This document shows, in pieces, positions 7,038 through 9,099 of a DNA stretch of 9,099 bases. Position 1 is the stretch's first letter; each line of letters starts with the position of its first letter. The DNA is from Candidatus Ethanoperedens thermophilum (GTDB lineage Archaea; Halobacteriota; Methanosarcinia; Methanosarcinales; EX4572-44), in the NCBI GenBank assembly GCA_012910725.1, contig WNEG01000070.1:1-9099 (forward strand). Direction: 5' to 3'. The notes beneath the pieces were generated by a model, which saw only the letters and a list, made by a program, of their open reading frames with translations, searched no databases and had not been told where the DNA came from. A program made the translations under genes and the position numbers.

Positions 7038-7402
7038 AGAGTGGTGGAAACAAGCAAAAAGAGATTTAATAACAGCAGAGAACTGCAAGAATTCAAAAGA
7101 CTATTATGCGTGTGCGTTCTTCTGTCAGCAATCGGTTGAAAAGGGTTTAAAGGCAATGTATATCGCAAAAAAAAGAATGTCTCCGGGTACAACGCACTCA
7201 TATTTACCTTGCAACAGGGATAGATATGCCATCCCGGTTCTACATATTCTTAAGGCAATTGACGCCAGAGTTTGTTACCACGCGGTATCCGGATGCGGCT
7301 TATGGAACGCCTTATGAACTCTATGATGAGGATATCGTAAATGAAATTTTAAATAACAGTAAGGGTGTGTTAAAATGGATCGAATCACAGATAGAGATGT
7401 GA
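7009..7402 (+). pseudogene. HEPN-domain toxin, frameshifted
   Basis: The first part (from 7009; ATGs at 7000, 7012 and 7021 are alternatives) reads as a PF05168-type HEPN protein: EWWKQAKRDL, then YYACAFFCQQSVEKGLKA, and RMSPGTTHS, which fits the RX4-6H RNase motif. At about 7200 the frame is lost; left unshifted it ends at 7317 with an unrelated tail. The rest of the family sequence continues in the next frame from ATT at 7202: IYLATGIDMPSRF, LRQLTPEF, RYPDAAYGTPYELYDED, and a final helix to TGA at 7402. Two lost bases between TCA (7200) and TATT would restore THSLIYLA, the normal spacing. A run of eight A at 7167-7174 offers a one-base alternative. GAGGG (6995-6999) is the ribosome site for 7009. 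The full length would be about 130 residues. It pairs with the MNT gene that overlaps its end. It may be a true mutation or a read error. Confidence 0.8.
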
Positions 7403-7740
7403 AAGAATGGATCGATCGTTTTTTAGCAGTAATTAGCGATAAATATTCAGCAGAAAAGGTCTTATTATTTGGAAGTAGAGCAAGAGGGGATAATCTAATC
7501 AATAGTGATGTTGATATGATCATCGTGAGTAAAAAATTTGAGGGGATTAACTGGTTGAAACGACTGAGGGATGTTTCTGTCGAGTGGGAAGGTCTGGTTT
7601 TATTGGAAGCTATTTGCTACACCCCGGGGGAGTTTGAAGAGAAGAAAAAAGAGATCGGGATTGTGAACGAGGCTGTGAAAGAGGGGATAGAATTGATAGC
7701 AAGGGGGAAAAGATGCATTCCGGCGCACAAGCAAATGTGA
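7375..7740 (+). CDS. MNT-type nucleotidyltransferase, antitoxin of a HEPN-MNT pair
   Basis: A 121-residue minimal nucleotidyltransferase. It carries the polymerase-beta-like signature GSRARGD (33-39) followed by SDVDMIIV (44-51), with the two metal aspartates D45 and D47. In HEPN-MNT modules this protein neutralises the HEPN RNase, in studied cases by adding AMP to it. The ATG at 7375 lies inside the last 28 nt of the (frameshifted) HEPN gene, in a different frame from the HEPN C-terminus, with AAGGGTG 7 nt upstream, so translation is probably coupled. The length is normal for the family, with a short basic tail (KRCIPAHKQM). It appears intact although its partner is broken, a survivable state since an antitoxin alone is harmless. 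It converges on the YjbQ-family gene across a 160-nt gap. Confidence 0.85.
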   Translation: MDRITDRDVKEWIDRFLAVISDKYSAEKVLLFGSRARGDNLINSDVDMIIVSKKFEGINWLKRLRDVSVEWEGLVLLEAICYTPGEFEEKKKEIGIVNEAVKEGIELIARGKRCIPAHKQM

Positions 7741-7742
7741 TA

Positions 7743-7832
7743 GAGGAATCTTGGGTATGGCTTGCAGGGTTATTTATGTCGATAAGATGGGGATGCTTTG
7801 AATAAGACGGTTCGGATTGATTGAGGAATCTT
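7743..7832 (+). repeat. Short direct repeat in the MNT-YjbQ intergenic gap
   Basis: GAGGAATCTT occurs at 7743-7752 and again at 7823-7832, 80 nt apart. Each copy is followed by loosely similar sequence (GCAGGGTTATTTAT versus GCTGGGTGATTTAT). It may be a remnant of a duplication, or chance. Nothing else recognisable was found in 7741-7901. Confidence 0.3.
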
Positions 7833-7901
7833 TGCTGGGTGATTTATACTTCACACCCTCACAACTTATGGCTTTTTCAAACGAACACCGATGAAGCAGT
7901 A

Positions 7902-8330
7902 TTACCTGTTCACGTCACCCATGATCTGTACAATAATGTCTCTGCTTCTTGGTCTGTTGTCCAGATCAATAAATACGATTTGCTGCCATGTGCCAAGCAT
8001 CAGGCTGCTATCCTGGAACGGTACGGTAATGCTTGGTCCAAGAAGTGATGCTCTGATGTGAGAGTGTCCATTACCATCGCCCCAGCGAAGATTGTGTTTG
8101 TATTCAATGCCCTGCGGTACTACCTGCTCAAGCATTCGCTTCATATCTTCTATTAGACCAGGCTCGTATTCGATGGTTGTCAGTGCTGCAGTTGAACCAT
8201 GTACAAACACAGTGACTATTCCGCTCTTAAAGTTAGATTTTCTTAACAAGCTGGATACATCGTCAGTGATATCAAGTATATCCACGTTTCCCCTGGTACT
8301 AACACTGATATGTTCTGTTACAACATTCAT
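7902..8330 (-). CDS. YjbQ / UPF0047 family protein (secondary thiamine-phosphate synthase-like)
   Basis: A 142-residue protein of the YjbQ (UPF0047) family, complete and of normal length. Diagnostic blocks are FVHGSTAALTTIEYEPGL (42-59), WGDGNGHSHIRASLLGPS (83-100) and GTWQQIVFIDLDNRPRSR (113-130). The conserved His residues of the first two blocks, at the site thought to bind metal, are present. Family members are small trimeric cytoplasmic proteins. Some complement loss of thiamine-phosphate synthase, and this is the basis of the usual name, but the physiological role is unsettled. A TATA element 25 bp before the ATG suggests its own leaderless transcript. No thiamine gene is nearby. Confidence 0.92.
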   Translation of the reverse strand: MNVVTEHISVSTRGNVDILDITDDVSSLLRKSNFKSGIVTVFVHGSTAALTTIEYEPGLIEDMKRMLEQVVPQGIEYKHNLRWGDGNGHSHIRASLLGPSITVPFQDSSLMLGTWQQIVFIDLDNRPRSRDIIVQIMGDVNR

Positions 8331-8342
8331 ATAATTATGAAC

Positions 8343-8352
8343 CTATGCATAG
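8343..8352. promoter_or_regulatory. 10-bp palindrome between the TATA box and the start of the YjbQ-family gene
   Basis: CTATGCATAG is a perfect palindrome that touches the downstream end of the TATA element (8351-8360) and lies within the 20 bp before the start codon. A protein bound here would block initiation. It is short, so chance is possible. Confidence 0.25.
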
Positions 8353-8360
8353 TATAAAAA
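8351..8360 (-). promoter_or_regulatory. TATA element of the YjbQ-family gene
   Basis: The minus strand reads TTTTTATACT, centred about 25 bp upstream of the ATG at 8330. This is the archaeal spacing from TATA box to transcription start, which predicts a leaderless mRNA. No Shine-Dalgarno-like sequence precedes the ATG, which agrees. Confidence 0.55.
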
Positions 8361-8428
8361 GCGACGGTGTTTGGAATAAAAGATGGGATGGGGCTTGTCA
8401 TGCAGTTACTCTTCAATTTTTTGGGTTT

Positions 8429-8926
8429 CTAAACTTTATCCCCTTCATGCTCCATGACACCTTCCTTTAATGTTATCACATAATCAGAAGAGTTTTTCAG
8501 TGCAACAGAAAAACCTGGCTCAGCACCAAAGAGTATTGTCTCCTTCCCTTTTTCATTAGCTTTTACAAGAAGTGGTTTAAAATCTGCATCACGTGTAACA
8601 AGAGCTAAAGTATCAATAACCGGGTTGTACACCATCTCCATGCCCTCAATTACCAGGCGAACATCAACATCACTGGTGCATATCACCGGCTCAAAACCAT
8701 GGTTTTCTATAGCTTCAACAAGCTTATCGGTCGCATACTGATTAAGAAACACTTTTCCAATTTTTATGGTGCCGTAATCCTTTAAAACGTCCCGTATTTC
8801 TTCAAGGTCTACCTGAAACTCTTTTCTGAGCATGTTTGGGCCGTCAACCAGGAGCCCTATTTTTCTTCGACCTCTCTCCTTTTTTGAACCAAGATATGTC
8901 TTAATAGACTCGAAACTTGTTTTCAT
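8429..8926 (-). CDS. NYN-domain protein (TIGR00288-like PIN-fold nuclease)
   Basis: A 165-residue protein with a NYN domain, the PIN-like nuclease fold also known from LabA/DUF88 proteins. After a basic N-terminus (KKERGRRK, 15-22) come strand 1 with LLVDGPNML (25-33; D28), VICTSDVDVRLVIEGME (81-97; D86, D88), DTLALVTRDADFKPLL (105-120; D113, D115) and GKETILFGAE (127-136). The acidic residues that form the metal site in this fold are present, so RNase activity is plausible but unproven. The length fits the conserved archaeal TIGR00288 group. Its ATG overlaps the TGA of a short upstream open frame (ATGA), which suggests translational coupling. No good ribosome site precedes it. It ends at TAG 8429, about 100 nt before the YjbQ promoter. 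Confidence 0.85.
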   Translation of the reverse strand: MKTSFESIKTYLGSKKERGRRKIGLLVDGPNMLRKEFQVDLEEIRDVLKDYGTIKIGKVFLNQYATDKLVEAIENHGFEPVICTSDVDVRLVIEGMEMVYNPVIDTLALVTRDADFKPLLVKANEKGKETILFGAEPGFSVALKNSSDYVITLKEGVMEHEGDKV

Positions 8927-9057
8927 TGGAAGTCCAACCTTATAATATTATTATCCACGTCTCTTCCCATTAGTTTATATTTGTTTCTAAATTTTTCTCT
9001 TTCTCTTGTAGTCTGGAATTCGTGACCCTCGAGTTCGGTGGTGTGCCCGAACACCAC
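8923..9057 (-). CDS. Possible short or broken gene overlapping the NYN gene start, unknown
   Basis: On the minus strand a frame open from a stop at 9093-9091 ends at TGA 8925-8923, overlapping the NYN ATG as ATGA, the usual archaeal operon junction. The only start candidates are GTG codons at 9057/9054, or an ATG 15 codons before the end; no ribosome site is visible. The 44 residues from 9057 are highly charged (TTREREKFRNKYKLMGRD in the middle) and match no family I recognise. It could be the C-terminus of a gene disrupted upstream, a small real gene, or chance. The overlap is the main argument for coding. Confidence 0.25.
   Translation of the reverse strand: MVFGHTTELEGHEFQTTREREKFRNKYKLMGRDVDNNIIRLDFQ
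9038..9057. repeat. Inverted repeat with two competing pairings
   Basis: GTGGTGT and ACACCAC form a perfect 7-bp stem around GCCCGA (9038-9057). An overlapping stem, GTTCGG with CCGAAC (9033-9038 and 9047-9052), excludes the first. It lies at the only GTG start candidates of the short frame upstream of the NYN gene. Confidence 0.4.
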
Positions 9058-9099
9058 GCAGGTTAAGATTCCCGTTGAAATGCAAAGGATTTATTCAAC

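Noticed and set aside
7167..7174. Programmed ribosomal frameshifting at the A-run in the HEPN gene
   Set aside because: The direction needed is +1 (or -2), no downstream structure was seen, and the family alignment favours the break nearer 7200.
7713..7805. 30-codon plus-strand frame starting inside the MNT 3' end
   Set aside because: It is short, with no ribosome site and no recognisable family.
8092..8334. Plus-strand frame opposite the YjbQ-family gene
   Set aside because: The minus strand holds clear YjbQ motifs through the whole region.

Overview
The window looks archaeal, probably a euryarchaeote of the Archaeoglobi / methanogen / ANME-1 kind, with moderate A+T content. The evidence is TATA boxes centred about 25 bp ahead of start codons with little or no leader, an inositol-phosphate solute operon known mainly from archaea, a TIGR00288-like NYN protein, a HEPN-MNT pair and a stand-alone hemD. 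The lineage is an inference, since there is no rRNA gene to fix it.

Region 1 (1-4289, minus strand) is a tight operon. In transcription order it holds inositol-1-phosphate synthase, a three-domain fusion (inositol-phosphate cytidylyltransferase, CDP-alcohol phosphotransferase and HAD phosphatase), an inositol-monophosphatase-family enzyme, and a glycerophosphodiester-phosphodiesterase-family enzyme cut by the window edge. Together they can be read as glucose-6-phosphate to inositol-1-phosphate to CDP-inositol to phosphorylated di-inositol phosphate to di-myo-inositol phosphate (DIP), followed by a phosphodiesterase that could open the product. The HAD domain fused to the synthase is the most interesting protein feature, because it is a candidate for the final dephosphorylation step.

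Region 2 (4290-4706) is a non-coding stretch between the 3' end of an MFS transporter and the inositol operon promoter. It holds an array of seven short hairpins, most of them closed by C-GNA-G triloops and arranged as repeated 19-nt/21-nt pairs joined by TT. This is a REP/BIME-like element.

Region 3 (4707-6727) has the MFS transporter (minus) and hemD (plus) running apart from a 50-bp gap with one nearly symmetric TATA element, placed about 25 bp from both start codons.

Region 4 (6743-7740, plus) is a toxin-antitoxin patch in partial decay: a small 64-aa protein, a 35-aa remnant that may be the start of a PIN toxin, a frameshifted HEPN gene and an intact MNT nucleotidyltransferase.

Region 5 (7741-9099, minus) has a YjbQ-family protein and a NYN-domain protein, with a short open frame of unknown nature overlapping the latter's start. 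No tRNA, rRNA, CRISPR array or transposase gene was seen.
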